Below are positions 8,251 through 17,120 of a stretch of DNA of 64,000 nt, piece by piece. Both the position numbers and the translations under genes were made by a program. The stretch covers positions 35,057-99,056 of the forward strand of contig DASYKS010000104.1 in the NCBI GenBank assembly GCA_035995205.1, written 5' to 3'. This DNA is from DASYKS01 sp035995205 (GTDB lineage Bacteria; Acidobacteriota; Thermoanaerobaculia; Multivoradales; UBA5704). The stretch's first letter is position 1. Each line of letters opens with the position of its first letter. Below the pieces are notes generated by a model. That model worked only from the letters and a program-made list of their open reading frames with translations. It searched no databases and was not told the origin of the DNA.

Positions 8251-9690
8251 TTACGGCTTCGGGGCACCCTTCGGTACCGGCTTCTCCTTGCGGACGTCCG
8301 CCACCTTCGCCTGGATCTCGGCGAGCTTGCCGGCGGGGAGAACGAGGGATACGAGCCGGCCTTCGGGGCGGGCGACGTTATCCGGGTAGAAGTGGAGGGT
8401 TTCCTTCCGCCCTTCGGCGCCGGCCAGCGTTATGGTGAGAGTCGATTTGCCAAACGCGTTCGGCAGGCCATCAGTCAGTTTCTCGGCGCGCAGCTCGGAA
8501 ATCGCGTAGAGCAGGTCGGAGACGGGGGTGTAGGAGATCGTCTCCTTGCCGCGCTGCCAATCGGAACCGGCGCGCTTCACGTCGAACGAGCCCAGGTCGT
8601 CCCGCACTTGGAGCGAGTCGACCTGATAGACCTCGATCGAGGAAACCGCGTGGGAACGCCAATCTTCGCTCCCGCGCATCAGCGCTTCCGCGACCCGCGA
8701 TTTGGTGGTGAACAACTGACCCCCGGCGCGCGCGTAGGTCGCGGGCGCCTCGCCTTCCGCCGCCGCGCCGACGCTGCCGCCGAGGTCTAGCCGGAACGCT
8801 TGGGCTTGTCCCTTCGACGCGACCTCGATCGTACCTTTCGGCGGTTCGAGCCCCATCTCGGCGGGCACGGCGGGCGACTCGACGAACCGGTCGGCGGCAA
8901 GGCCGGTCAAATCGGAGAGCAGCGCCTCCACCAGATCGCGATCCGCCCGATCCGCGATCGGGCGTTCGAGCCAGAAACCGTCGGCATGGCGTGCGAGGAC
9001 CACTTCGGAGGCGGCCGGAGCACCCGGAACGCCCGAGGGCCGGATCGTGATCCGCTCGATCGCCTCGCGGTCGCCGGCGAAGACCTGCTTGTCGCGCCAG
9101 GCGCCCGGCTCGCGCAGCAGATCGTTCCAGAACGCGTCGGGTACGGAGTACGCTTCGGTCCGGCCCTGGATGCGCACGATCCGCTCGCCGCCGACCGGCA
9201 CCTTGGCGCCGATTTCGAGCACGGTTTCGCCCTCCGGGGTCTTCAGGCGAACCTTCGCTTCCGGCCGGTCGAGGCCGGTCGCCTTCGCATCGACGTTTTC
9301 GATCGTCCCGCTCCGTTCGAGACCGGCGAGCGAGTCGACCAACCGGCCGACGCTCGCCGCGTCGGCGCGCGCCGCAATCGGGTGGACGATTCGCCACGAC
9401 CAATCGGCGGCGGTGACCGATTCGGGTGTCGGCGGCTCGGCCTCGTCGGAAGTTTCGCCCACCGCTTTGTCCGGCTTCGTTTCCTTCGGCTTCTCGATCC
9501 GTTCGAACGCGAGCGGCGGTCCCGCACGCTCGATCGCGAGCGAACGGACGTCGCCCGGCCCGAAGGAGAAGACCTTCTTCGCCTGGTGTTCCCGCTCTTC
9601 GCTCGACGGCATCTTGCGCTCGAAGAACGCGATGAACGAGCCGAGCCCTACGACCAGCAGCAGCAGGATGAGCAGAGTGCGCGGCTTCAT
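8251..9690 (-). CDS. DUF4340 domain protein of a Gld-like ABC system
   Basis: This 479-residue protein has one N-terminal membrane anchor (TLLILLLLVVGLGSFIAFFE). A long extracytoplasmic region follows, containing repeated beta-rich DUF4340 units: a SWRIVHPIAARAD-like unit around 100 and a FWLERPIADRADRDLVEALL unit around 250. Proteins of this family occur as the last gene of GldF/GldG-type ABC operons. It starts 3 bases after the GldG-like gene, so it is certainly co-transcribed. It is presumably a periplasmic partner of the exporter; the biochemical role is unknown. Its tail is Lys/Pro-rich (EKPVPKGAPKP). Confidence 0.85.
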   Translation of the reverse strand: MKPRTLLILLLLVVGLGSFIAFFERKMPSSEEREHQAKKVFSFGPGDVRSLAIERAGPPLAFERIEKPKETKPDKAVGETSDEAEPPTPESVTAADWSWRIVHPIAARADAASVGRLVDSLAGLERSGTIENVDAKATGLDRPEAKVRLKTPEGETVLEIGAKVPVGGERIVRIQGRTEAYSVPDAFWNDLLREPGAWRDKQVFAGDREAIERITIRPSGVPGAPAASEVVLARHADGFWLERPIADRADRDLVEALLSDLTGLAADRFVESPAVPAEMGLEPPKGTIEVASKGQAQAFRLDLGGSVGAAAEGEAPATYARAGGQLFTTKSRVAEALMRGSEDWRSHAVSSIEVYQVDSLQVRDDLGSFDVKRAGSDWQRGKETISYTPVSDLLYAISELRAEKLTDGLPNAFGKSTLTITLAGAEGRKETLHFYPDNVARPEGRLVSLVLPAGKLAEIQAKVADVRKEKPVPKGAPKP

Positions 9691-9693
9691 CGG

Positions 9694-11211
9694 CTACCGC
9701 CTCCGCCGGCGCATCCGGACGCCGATCGCCGCCGCGACCGCGAGGCCCGGCAACAGGACGAGAACCATGATCCAGACGTTGCGGAGCTGGCTCCCGGTGA
9801 GCGACAGGTGGGTCTGCTCGGTCTTCTTCGGTGGGATCGCGATCAGATCCTTCCGTTCGACCAGCCAGTTGACGGCGTTGGCGATCGCGTTCGCGTTGCC
9901 TACGTTCAAGTTCCAAAATTGGTTGGTCGCGAGATCCGAATCGCCGAACACCACCAGCCGCGGCGCTTTCGGGTCGTCGGCCGGCGGCGGCGGAGCCGGC
10001 ATGTCGTCGTCCGTGGGAGGCTGCGGTTGCGCGGCGCCGCCGACCGCGACGCCCAGGCCCAGGGGACCCGGCAGATCTGCCTCGTCCTTGCCCGCCCCCT
10101 GGCTGAGAGCGGCGAAGTTCGTCTCGCCCCAGCCGGCGGCGGTGGTTTTGAGCAGCTCGGTCACCTTGGCGCCCGCCGGACCCGACACCGCCCGGACCGA
10201 ACGCGCGAGGCTCACCAGCATCGGCAGACTCTGGCGCGAAAGCGGCTCGACGATCGGATGTTGGCCGTAGACGTTCGAGAACAGGGTCTCGGCCCCGAAC
10301 ATCGGCAACGGATTCGACGGATCGACCACGATGTCGTTGTCCACCTGAACGCCGTATTTCGCGAGCAAAGGCTCCAATCCGGTCGAGACCAGGCCGGGGG
10401 TGGTGCGCGCGAGGACCGGATCGAGCAGCGCGAGCAGGCGGCCTCCCCGGTCGAGATAGGCGCCGATCGCGTCGAGCTCCGGCGCCACGAAGTTGGCCGT
10501 CGGCCCGGCGATCACCAGCAGATCGGTATCCGCGGGAACCGACGCCTGGCCGAGCGAAGCCCACTCCTCGACCGCGTAGCCGTCGCCCTTAAGCAACTCG
10601 GCGAGAGAAGACAGTCCGCGCTCCTCCAGGCCGTCGAGCGGCGCCTCGCCATGGCCGGAGGTGAACCGGACCTTCGGCACCCGCGTCTGGCCAAGCTGGA
10701 TCAGGGCGTTGGTGAACTTCTGCTCGCCTTTGAACGCCGCGAGCGTCGGCTGCCCGCCCCCCATGCCCATCGAGGAGTAGTCGTACTCGGCGAGGTCCCC
10801 GGCGTCCACCACCTTCTTGGTTGCGCCGGAAACGAAGACCACGCTCGCGTTCTCCAGCCCGAATTGGCGCGCGAGCTGCTGCGCCTCGACCGGATTTCGC
10901 TCGGGATCGACGAATCGAACCTTCAGGCGCCGCGAGGCCGCGGCGTAGCGGTCGAGCAGCTCGTGGGTCGGCCCGTAGAGCGCCTGCTGTCTCTGAGGCG
11001 AGAGAAGCACCACGATCTCGACGTCGCGGTCGAGACCCTTCAACACCTTCTCGCTCTTTTCCGATAGCGAATAGAGCGCGGTGGAGGTCCAGTCGAAACG
11101 CTGGTGGTACTTCCAGCCGAAGTAGTTGACGATCCCGAGCAGTGCGGCGACGAGCAGAATGCCCGCCGACAGGAGGCCGGTCTTGGTCACTTGTCGATTG
11201 ATGCCGGACAT
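9694..11211 (-). CDS. GldG-like auxiliary component of ABC transporter
   Basis: The 505 residues contain an N-terminal TM (LLSAGILLVAALLGIVNYFG) and the family's RFDWTSTALYSLSEKS segment. Next comes a GldG/ABC_transp_aux domain (VRFVDPERNPVEAQQLARQFG; VRFTSGHGEAPL). A C-terminal TM lies near 475-500 (WIMVLVLLPGLAVAAAIGVR) and the tail is Arg-rich. The segment near 405-420 is acidic/Pro-rich low complexity (TDDDMPAPPPPADDP). The family works with an ABC-2 permease and ATPase, best known from gliding motility in Bacteroidetes, but is widespread in non-gliding bacteria. Gaps of 4 and 3 bases to its neighbours show an operon. The substrate is unknown. Confidence 0.85.
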   Translation of the reverse strand: MSGINRQVTKTGLLSAGILLVAALLGIVNYFGWKYHQRFDWTSTALYSLSEKSEKVLKGLDRDVEIVVLLSPQRQQALYGPTHELLDRYAAASRRLKVRFVDPERNPVEAQQLARQFGLENASVVFVSGATKKVVDAGDLAEYDYSSMGMGGGQPTLAAFKGEQKFTNALIQLGQTRVPKVRFTSGHGEAPLDGLEERGLSSLAELLKGDGYAVEEWASLGQASVPADTDLLVIAGPTANFVAPELDAIGAYLDRGGRLLALLDPVLARTTPGLVSTGLEPLLAKYGVQVDNDIVVDPSNPLPMFGAETLFSNVYGQHPIVEPLSRQSLPMLVSLARSVRAVSGPAGAKVTELLKTTAAGWGETNFAALSQGAGKDEADLPGPLGLGVAVGGAAQPQPPTDDDMPAPPPPADDPKAPRLVVFGDSDLATNQFWNLNVGNANAIANAVNWLVERKDLIAIPPKKTEQTHLSLTGSQLRNVWIMVLVLLPGLAVAAAIGVRMRRRRR

Positions 11212-11215
11212 GCCG

Positions 11216-11947
11216 CTACCTCCACTTCCGGTCTTCGAGCGCCCGGCTGGTCAAGAACAAAAAGAACAAGCTGGCCGAGACGTAGTAGACCAGCCGTCGC
11301 GTGTCAACCACTCCCTTGCCGAGCTCGTCCATGTGCGAGCTGATGTCGAGATACGAAAAAGCGTTCTTCCACATCTCGCCGTTCATGATTTGCCCGAGCA
11401 GGCCGATCACGAAGAGCATGATCAGGATCGCCAAGGCGATCACCGCCGCGATCAGCTGGCTCTTGGTCATCGCGGAGGCGAACGTGCCGACGGAGAGAAA
11501 CAGCGCGCCGATCAGGACGATGCTCAAGTAGCCGGCGGCGACCGGCCCCCACTGGACCTCGCCGTAGTGGGCGAGAATCCCGACGTAGGCGAGCGTCGAC
11601 GCCCAAAGCAAGGCGAAGAAAGACAACGCGGCGAGATACTTTCCGGCGACCACCTGCCCCTCGGTGATCGGCGCGGTCATCAGAACCTCGATCGAGCCGG
11701 AGCGGAGCTCTTCGGAAAAGAGGCGCATCGGCAGGATCATGCCGAGCACGATCAGAAGCAGCCAGGTCGAACCGAAGAAGGCACCCATCGGCGCAATCGA
11801 AGCGGCGCCGGGCTGGGACAGCTGGGTGACCATCAACCCGAACAGCAGGCCGTTGATCGCGAGGAAGAAAAACGCCACCACGTAGGCGAGCGGCGAGAGA
11901 AAATACGCGCGCAGCTCGCGCAGGTAGGTTGCCAGGACGGCTCTCAC
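11216..11947 (-). CDS. ABC-2 type permease (GldF-like)
   Basis: This 243-residue inner-membrane protein has six hydrophobic segments and the ABC-2 signature LFSEELRSGSIEVLMTAPIT in the first cytoplasmic loop. The GTG start overlaps the TGA of the upstream ATPase gene in a GTGA arrangement, indicating translational coupling. It forms the channel of the exporter encoded by this four-gene operon. The charged insert between TM5 and TM6 (FSYLDISSHMDELGKGVVDTR) is typical of GldF-like permeases. Confidence 0.88.
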   Translation of the reverse strand: MRAVLATYLRELRAYFLSPLAYVVAFFFLAINGLLFGLMVTQLSQPGAASIAPMGAFFGSTWLLLIVLGMILPMRLFSEELRSGSIEVLMTAPITEGQVVAGKYLAALSFFALLWASTLAYVGILAHYGEVQWGPVAAGYLSIVLIGALFLSVGTFASAMTKSQLIAAVIALAILIMLFVIGLLGQIMNGEMWKNAFSYLDISSHMDELGKGVVDTRRLVYYVSASLFFLFLTSRALEDRKWR

Positions 11948-12993
11948 GACGCCTCCTCCTCGGCCGGCTCGGCCGCCTCGCCCGCCTCATCCGTGTCGCT
12001 CTCGATCGTTTCCGCCGCTTCGGCCGGACGGCTCGTGGTCAGCCGGACGAACACGTCCTCCAGGCTCGCCTTGGTCTGCGCCAGCTCGACCAGCGTCCAG
12101 CCTTTGGCGACCGCGAGGCGGAAGATCTCCGCCCGCGGATCGGCATCGACGCTCGCCGTAAGGCGAAACTCGCCCGCTTCCGTCCCGGGTACCACCGCGG
12201 TGACGCCGGGCAGCGCGCCGAGGGCCTCGGTGATTTCGGCCGCCTCGGTGATTTCGGTCGGCGCCGGACCCGCGGGAGAAACTCCACCCTCGGCGAGAAA
12301 CGCGACGCGGATCTCGGAGGCGCCGCGGGAGCTCTGCCGGAGGCTCGCCGGGGTCCCTTCGGCCACGATCCGGCCCTTGTCGATGATCAGAACCCGGTTA
12401 CAGAGCAGCTCGACCTCGGACAGGATGTGGGTGGAAAGAATCAGCGTCCGTTCGCGCCCGAGGTCGCGGATCAACTCGCGGATCGCGATGATTTGTTTCG
12501 GATCGAGCCCGACGGTCGGCTCGTCGAGAATCAGCACCTCCGGATCGTGGAGGATCGCGGTCGCGAGCCCGACGCGCTGGCGGTACCCCTTGGACAGGGT
12601 GCCGATCACCTGGTTGCGTACGTCGGAGAGCAGGCAGCGCTCCAGCGCGGATTCGCACGCCCGCTTCGCCTCGGCGCGCTTCAACCCTTCGAGCCCCGCC
12701 CGGTACGAGAGGTACTCTCCGACCCGCATCTCGCCGTAGAGCGCAACATTTTCCGGCAGGTACCCGATCTGGCGCCGCGCCTTGACCGGCGCCTCGAACA
12801 GGTCCGTTCCCCCGATCGAGACCCGCCCCTCGGTGGGCGGCAGGAATCCGGTGATCATGCGGATCGTGGTGGTCTTGCCGGCGCCGTTCGGCCCCAGCAA
12901 CCCCAGGATTTCCCCCTCGCCGACCGCGAAGGAGACGTCGTTGACGGCGGTGAAGTCGCCATACCGACGGCTCAAGTTCTGCGCTTCGATCAT
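11944..12993 (-). CDS. ABC transporter ATP-binding protein (GldA-like)
   Basis: This 349-residue ATPase energises the export system. Walker A is GPNGAGKTTT, the signature region is LSKGYRQRVGLA, Walker B is VLILDEPTVGLD, and the switch His lies in LILSTHI. The C-terminal ~100 residues form an accessory domain as in DrrA/GldA-type ATPases and end in an acidic tail (EAGEAAEPAEEEAS). Start 12993 has an ideal GAGGAGGG ribosome site; an in-frame ATG farther up at 13044 has none. It is first in the ATPase-permease-GldG-DUF4340 operon. Confidence 0.9.
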   Translation of the reverse strand: MIEAQNLSRRYGDFTAVNDVSFAVGEGEILGLLGPNGAGKTTTIRMITGFLPPTEGRVSIGGTDLFEAPVKARRQIGYLPENVALYGEMRVGEYLSYRAGLEGLKRAEAKRACESALERCLLSDVRNQVIGTLSKGYRQRVGLATAILHDPEVLILDEPTVGLDPKQIIAIRELIRDLGRERTLILSTHILSEVELLCNRVLIIDKGRIVAEGTPASLRQSSRGASEIRVAFLAEGGVSPAGPAPTEITEAAEITEALGALPGVTAVVPGTEAGEFRLTASVDADPRAEIFRLAVAKGWTLVELAQTKASLEDVFVRLTTSRPAEAAETIESDTDEAGEAAEPAEEEAS

Positions 12994-13114
12994 CGATCCC
13001 TCCTCGGAGATGAAACCGGATGCTTCCCGCGCCCTGAGCAGCAAAACGGGTGCCGGGTGAAAAGCTCTGAAATCAAAGGGTTTCCATCATAACTCGATAC
13101 CCGCGTGCGCCATT

Positions 13115-13143
13115 TTGACGCGAGCGCGGGCTCTCTCTAGGCT
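13115..13143 (+). promoter_or_regulatory. Sigma70-like promoter of the small coiled-coil gene
   Basis: TTGACG at 13115-13120 and TAGGCT at 13138-13143 are separated by 17 bases. The -10 lies 11 bases upstream of the ATG at 13155, so the untranslated leader would be very short. Confidence 0.5.
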
Positions 13144-13154
13144 ATGCTCGCGTC

Positions 13155-13463
13155 ATGAGCGAAAAAGAGAAAGCCGTCGGGATGAAGTCCGCCTATGAGC
13201 TGGCCCTCGAACGGATGGAAAAGCAGGGCATCGAACGACCGCGCGGCGAGGAATTCTCCGCCGCCGCCCGGGAGAAGATCGCCGAGGTACGAAACCAGGC
13301 CGAAGCGCGCATCGCCGAGCTGGAGATCCTCCATCGTGATCGCCTCAAAGGGCTGTTCGAGCCCGACGCCCGCCGCGAAGAGGAAGAGGACTACGTCCGG
13401 GAACGACGCCGGATCGAAGAGAGCCGCGACCAGAAGATCGAAAAGCTGCGCGGCGAGGCTTGA
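13155..13463 (+). CDS. Small charged coiled-coil protein, unknown function
   Basis: The 102 residues are almost entirely helical and charged, with heptad-like stretches (KIAEVRNQAEARIAELEILHRDRL; RRIEESRDQKIEKLR). There is no signal peptide, Cys or TM. A conserved-looking N-terminal motif is KSAYELALERMEKQGIE. The gene stands alone, divergent from the ABC operon, with a plausible sigma70 promoter. It could be a cytoplasmic scaffold or ribosome/nucleoid-associated protein, but nothing in the sequence decides this. Downstream, 13464-13650 holds no gene I can support. Confidence 0.65.
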   Translation: MSEKEKAVGMKSAYELALERMEKQGIERPRGEEFSAAAREKIAEVRNQAEARIAELEILHRDRLKGLFEPDARREEEEDYVRERRRIEESRDQKIEKLRGEA

Positions 13464-13650
13464 AAACTTCGAGACGCTGAAATACGGTACAGACATTCGA
13501 TGGGTTACGAGGTCAAGTTATGGAAATCATCAAAGAAACGGACCGAACGGTCCTAGCCCTGACGTTCGACCTTGCGGGATGCGCGGACGGTCCTGAGGAT
13601 CTCTCGACGAATCCGGCCTACTTGGAAGAGGCGTACGCCGAGAAGTTGTC

Positions 13651-15276
13651 CTACCCCACCCGCTCCGCGAAGCGGCGGACGTCCAGGGTCGTCCCGAAGA
13701 CGTAGATTTCGTCCTCCTGGGCGAAGCGGAAGGCCGGATCGAATTCGACCAGCACTTCGTCGCCCCGCTCGATGGCGACCACGGTGCAGCCGGTTCGTTG
13801 GCGAATCGAGCCGGGACGCTGGCCGATCCATCCCGCGGCCGGCACCTTCAGGATCTCCAATCGCGGATCGAGCGCCACGGCCTCTTGACCGAGTAGTTTG
13901 CCGGCGAGCATCTGGCCCGAAACCTGACTGATCGAGAGCGCGAAGTATGCGCCGGCGCGGCGGATGCGCTCGACGTTCTCGGCCTCGTTGACCCGCGCGA
14001 TCACCGGCACCTCGGGCGCCAGATCCTTCAAGATCACGGTCGCGAACAGGGTCGCGCTGTCGCTCGAAAGCGCCAGAATCACCGCCTGAGCGTTCTTCAC
14101 GTCCAGCCGGTCGAGGAGCTTCGGATCGAGCAGGCTGCCGACCTCGTCGACGCCCGGGCTCGCATACCGGTCGATTACCCGGATTTCTTCGCCCGCGTCG
14201 CGCAGCAGCTCCGCCACTTTTCCGCCGACCTCGCCATAGCCCGCGATCAGGAATGGCCCCTTGCGCCGCAGGGCGACCGGCCCCCGCGCGAGAGCGCTCA
14301 GGCGGTCGAGGCTCGCGGCGGGGCCGATCACCACCAGGATTCCGTCAGCTTCGAGCCGCATGCTCGGCGTGGGCGGTGCCACGAGCTTGCCTCCCAGCCA
14401 CTGACCGAGGACGGTCACCCCGGTCCGAGTGCGCACTGAGGCACTTTCGAGCGTCTCGCCGACCAGCGGGCTCGCCGGTCCGATCTGCATCTCGACCACT
14501 TCGAGCCGGCGGCCGAGCTCGTGAAGGCCCGCGACGCGCGGGTCGATCTTGGCGGAGGCCCGAGCTGCCAGCGCGGCGCCGAGGATGTGCCGCGGCGTGA
14601 AGGTCGCGGTCGCCCCGGCGAGCATGATCGGACGACGATGGAACGGCTCTTCCACCACCGCGAGCACCGGGCCGGTGAATCCCGTTTGGCGCGCGGCCAG
14701 GATCACCGCCGCGTTCTCGTCGTCCGTGCCGTTGGCGATCAACGCCCGGGAAGCCGCGAGGTTCGCCGCTGCGAGCCCGCCTTCCCCGAGGCCGAGGTGG
14801 AGCACCCTCCTACCGGCCTCGAACAGCTTACGCGCGGCGCCTTCGTCGGGTTCCAGCAAGAGGCTCTCGATTCCCGCGGCGACCAGCTCGCCCAGCAAAC
14901 TCTCGACCGCCGGGCCGTAACGGTAGACCACGACATGCCCTTCGAGCGGCTTGTCGAGCCGGCGCGGAAGGCGCGCCTGGAACCGCTCTTCCAACACCGG
15001 GATCAGGTAGAGGGGAAAGATCATGAAGACGAGAAAAACCCCGACGAACTGTACCGCCGCGACGAAGATCACCATTACCGGGTGGTGCCACCGCGCATCG
15101 GCGCCGTACCCCGTGGTGGTGAGCGTCTCGGCCGCCCAGGAGAGGCTGTCCCAGAAGCCGCGCGGTTGCCCTTCGAGCAGGCGCATGCCGGTCATGTAGA
15201 GCAATCCCGAGACGAGCACCAGGACCGTGGGCGCCACCAGGATCAACAGAATCAGACGCTTTTGCGGTTTGCGCAC
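13651..15276 (-). CDS. Two-TM potassium channel with two RCK/TrkA domains
   Basis: This 541-residue protein starts at a GTG. Two membrane helices (about 8-30 and 68-95) flank a pore loop with the K+ selectivity filter TTTGYGAD near 54. Two tandem TrkA-N/TrkA-C units follow. The first Rossmann motif is degenerate (VVVYRYGPAVES) and the second is good (LIAGYGEVGGKVAELL). The C-terminal TrkA-C domain (GCTVVAIERGDEVLVEF) should bind a regulatory ligand. It is a ligand-gated K+ channel/efflux protein of the inner membrane. It begins 6 bases after the zincin gene and ends the deoC-dedA-zincin cluster. Confidence 0.88.
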   Translation of the reverse strand: MRKPQKRLILLILVAPTVLVLVSGLLYMTGMRLLEGQPRGFWDSLSWAAETLTTTGYGADARWHHPVMVIFVAAVQFVGVFLVFMIFPLYLIPVLEERFQARLPRRLDKPLEGHVVVYRYGPAVESLLGELVAAGIESLLLEPDEGAARKLFEAGRRVLHLGLGEGGLAAANLAASRALIANGTDDENAAVILAARQTGFTGPVLAVVEEPFHRRPIMLAGATATFTPRHILGAALAARASAKIDPRVAGLHELGRRLEVVEMQIGPASPLVGETLESASVRTRTGVTVLGQWLGGKLVAPPTPSMRLEADGILVVIGPAASLDRLSALARGPVALRRKGPFLIAGYGEVGGKVAELLRDAGEEIRVIDRYASPGVDEVGSLLDPKLLDRLDVKNAQAVILALSSDSATLFATVILKDLAPEVPVIARVNEAENVERIRRAGAYFALSISQVSGQMLAGKLLGQEAVALDPRLEILKVPAAGWIGQRPGSIRQRTGCTVVAIERGDEVLVEFDPAFRFAQEDEIYVFGTTLDVRRFAERVG

Positions 15277-15282
15277 AGGGGC

Positions 15283-15642
15283 TCAGTACGGCATTTCGTC
15301 TTCGTCGAGGCCGAAATGATGCCCCAGCTCGTGGACCACCGTGTCGCGCACCTCGCGGATTACTTCGCGCCGCGACGAGCAGGCGCGCAGGATCGGCCCG
15401 CGGTAGATCACCACCCGGTCCGGCAATCCGCCGTAGAACGAATCGCGCTCCGCGAGCGGCACCCCTTGGTACAGCCCGAGAAGATCGTCTTCCGGATCGA
15501 GGTCGACGGACGCGAGCTCCTCCTCCGTCGGCTCCTCCTCGACCACCACCGCGACGTTTTCGAGCAGCTCGGCAAACTCCTCCGGCAGGTCGTCGAGTGC
15601 CTTAGCGACCAGGGCTTCGAACTCTTCGGGCGCGACTCGCAT
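15283..15642 (-). CDS. Zincin-like metallopeptidase family protein
   Basis: This 119-residue protein has the metal-binding HELGHHFGLDE motif near its C-terminus and the upstream segment PDRVVIYRGPILRAC typical of the MPN/DUF1025-type minimal zincins. It has no signal peptide, so it is cytoplasmic. The family is very widespread and its substrate is unknown. An acidic stretch (EEEPTEEELASVDLDPEDD) precedes the core. It is translated from an ATG between dedA and the K+ channel gene in one transcription unit. Confidence 0.85.
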   Translation of the reverse strand: MRVAPEEFEALVAKALDDLPEEFAELLENVAVVVEEEPTEEELASVDLDPEDDLLGLYQGVPLAERDSFYGGLPDRVVIYRGPILRACSSRREVIREVRDTVVHELGHHFGLDEDEMPY

Positions 15643-15673
15643 GGCGCCCTACTCTAGCCGGTTCGCGGCAACT

Positions 15674-16321
15674 TCATTTAAGACCGCGGCGGCTGCGCCA
15701 AACCTCGACGATTGCCGGCAGGACCGAAAGGACCAGGATCGCGAGGATCACGTAGTGGAAATTGCTTTTCACCCAAGGGAGGTCGCCGAAGAAGTAGCCG
15801 GCAAGGGTGAACAGGAGAACCCAGGCAATGCCGCCCGCGATGTTGTAGACCGCGAAGCGGCGGTACGACATCTTGCCGATTCCGGCGACGAACGGCGCGA
15901 AGGTCCGGACGATCGGCACGAAGCGGGCGATGACGATCGTCTTCGCGCCGTACTTTTCATAGAACCGCTGGGCGTGGTCCAGGTGCTTCCGGTTCAACCA
16001 GCGCGAGTCTTCGCGACGGAAGATCGCCGAACCGATGCGTTTGCCCACCGCATAGTTGACCGCGTCGCCGAGGATCGCGGCGACGATCAAGAGACCGATC
16101 GCTACGCCAAGAGAAATCGGCGAGCCGTCCGAGGCGGCGAGCGCTCCGACCGCGAACAGCAGCGAGTCGCCGGGCAGGAACGGGGTCACCACGAGCCCGG
16201 TCTCGCAGAAGACGATGGTGAACAACAGGCCGTAAAACCAGGGCCCGAGAGCGGCCACCGCCTGGTTCAGGTATTTGTCCAGGTGGAGAAAATAGTCGAG
16301 CAGCAGGTGCAGCGTATCCAT
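15674..16321 (-). CDS. DedA family membrane protein
   Basis: This 215-residue DedA/SNARE-associated protein has the hallmarks GLVVTPFLPGDSLLFAVGAL and ARFVPIVRTFAPFVAGIGKM, plus four to five membrane helices. DedA proteins act as lipid scramblases/transporters (C55-P or phospholipid recycling) linked to proton motive force. The conserved acidic E (FCETGLV) and Arg (ARFVPIVRT) are present. The gene lies 30 bases downstream of deoC. Confidence 0.9.
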   Translation of the reverse strand: MDTLHLLLDYFLHLDKYLNQAVAALGPWFYGLLFTIVFCETGLVVTPFLPGDSLLFAVGALAASDGSPISLGVAIGLLIVAAILGDAVNYAVGKRIGSAIFRREDSRWLNRKHLDHAQRFYEKYGAKTIVIARFVPIVRTFAPFVAGIGKMSYRRFAVYNIAGGIAWVLLFTLAGYFFGDLPWVKSNFHYVILAILVLSVLPAIVEVWRSRRGLK

Positions 16322-16351
16322 GCGGGACCTTTCGTTGATTCTTCGGGGAAA

Positions 16352-17038
16352 CTATTCAGCCGACCCTTGAGACTGGGCGAGGATCGCGACGCCGTTCGAG
16401 GTACCGATCCGATCGGCGCCGGCCGCGATCATCGCGCTCGCGGTCGGAAAATCGCGAATGCCGCCGGAGGCTTTGATCCGCGCCCGGCCCGCGGCAACCT
16501 TTGCGAGCAGTGCCACGTCTTCGACGGTCGCCCCGCCCGGACCGAAGCCGGTCGAGGTCTTGACGTAATCGGCCCCCGCGGCAACCGCGATCTCCACCCC
16601 GCGCACCTTCTCCGCATCGGAGAGCAGAGCGGTCTCCAGGATGACCTTGAGCGTCGCGTCCGGGCGCGTTTGCCGGACGGCCTTCACCCAGTCTTCCAGG
16701 TCGGCGAGCGCCCGCGCGGGCCAGGGCTCCTCGCTCTTCAGCCAGGAGAGATCGATCACCGTATCGAGCTCCAGCGCGCCGTCGGCGAGCGCTCGGAGCG
16801 ATTCGGCGCGGCGCGTTTCCGGATGGACATAGCCGAAGGGAAAGCCGATCACGGTGCCGGTTCGAACCGCCGTGCCCGCCAGCCGCTCGGCCACGTACGA
16901 CACCCAGACGGGAGGCACGCACACCGAGGCGAAGCCCTGCTCCGCCGCTTCGGCCGCGAGCTTCTCGTAAGCGGCGTGGACGGCGTCCGGCCGCAGCAGG
17001 GTGTGGTCGATGTAGGTCGCGAGCGGGCGGGTCGTCAT
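16352..17038 (-). CDS. deoC: Deoxyribose-phosphate aldolase
   Basis: DeoC cleaves 2-deoxyribose-5-phosphate to glyceraldehyde-3-phosphate and acetaldehyde in nucleoside catabolism. The 228-residue length is typical. Schiff-base lysine is in DYVKTSTGFGPGGAT, the second lysine in ARIKASGGIRDF, and the N-terminus has YIDHTLL. The motif ELDTVIDLSWLK has D where many family members have N (V-I-N), a minor variation. It is the first gene of a minus operon and lies 82 bases from the divergent carbamoyltransferase. No other nucleoside catabolic gene is nearby. Confidence 0.93.
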   Translation of the reverse strand: MTTRPLATYIDHTLLRPDAVHAAYEKLAAEAAEQGFASVCVPPVWVSYVAERLAGTAVRTGTVIGFPFGYVHPETRRAESLRALADGALELDTVIDLSWLKSEEPWPARALADLEDWVKAVRQTRPDATLKVILETALLSDAEKVRGVEIAVAAGADYVKTSTGFGPGGATVEDVALLAKVAAGRARIKASGGIRDFPTASAMIAAGADRIGTSNGVAILAQSQGSAE

Positions 17039-17120
17039 GGTGCGCCTCAGGAGGGCGGCGGGATCGTACCGTAGAATCCCCCGGAAATAGCTAAACCCTT
17101 CCTATAGAATCCCTTAGCCC

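Noticed and set aside
13520..13705. 61-codon plus-strand frame starting MEIIKETDRTVLALTFDLAG
   Set aside because: The beginning looks protein-like, but the frame runs into the K+ channel coding region and changes composition. No ribosome site or family; at most a decayed fragment.
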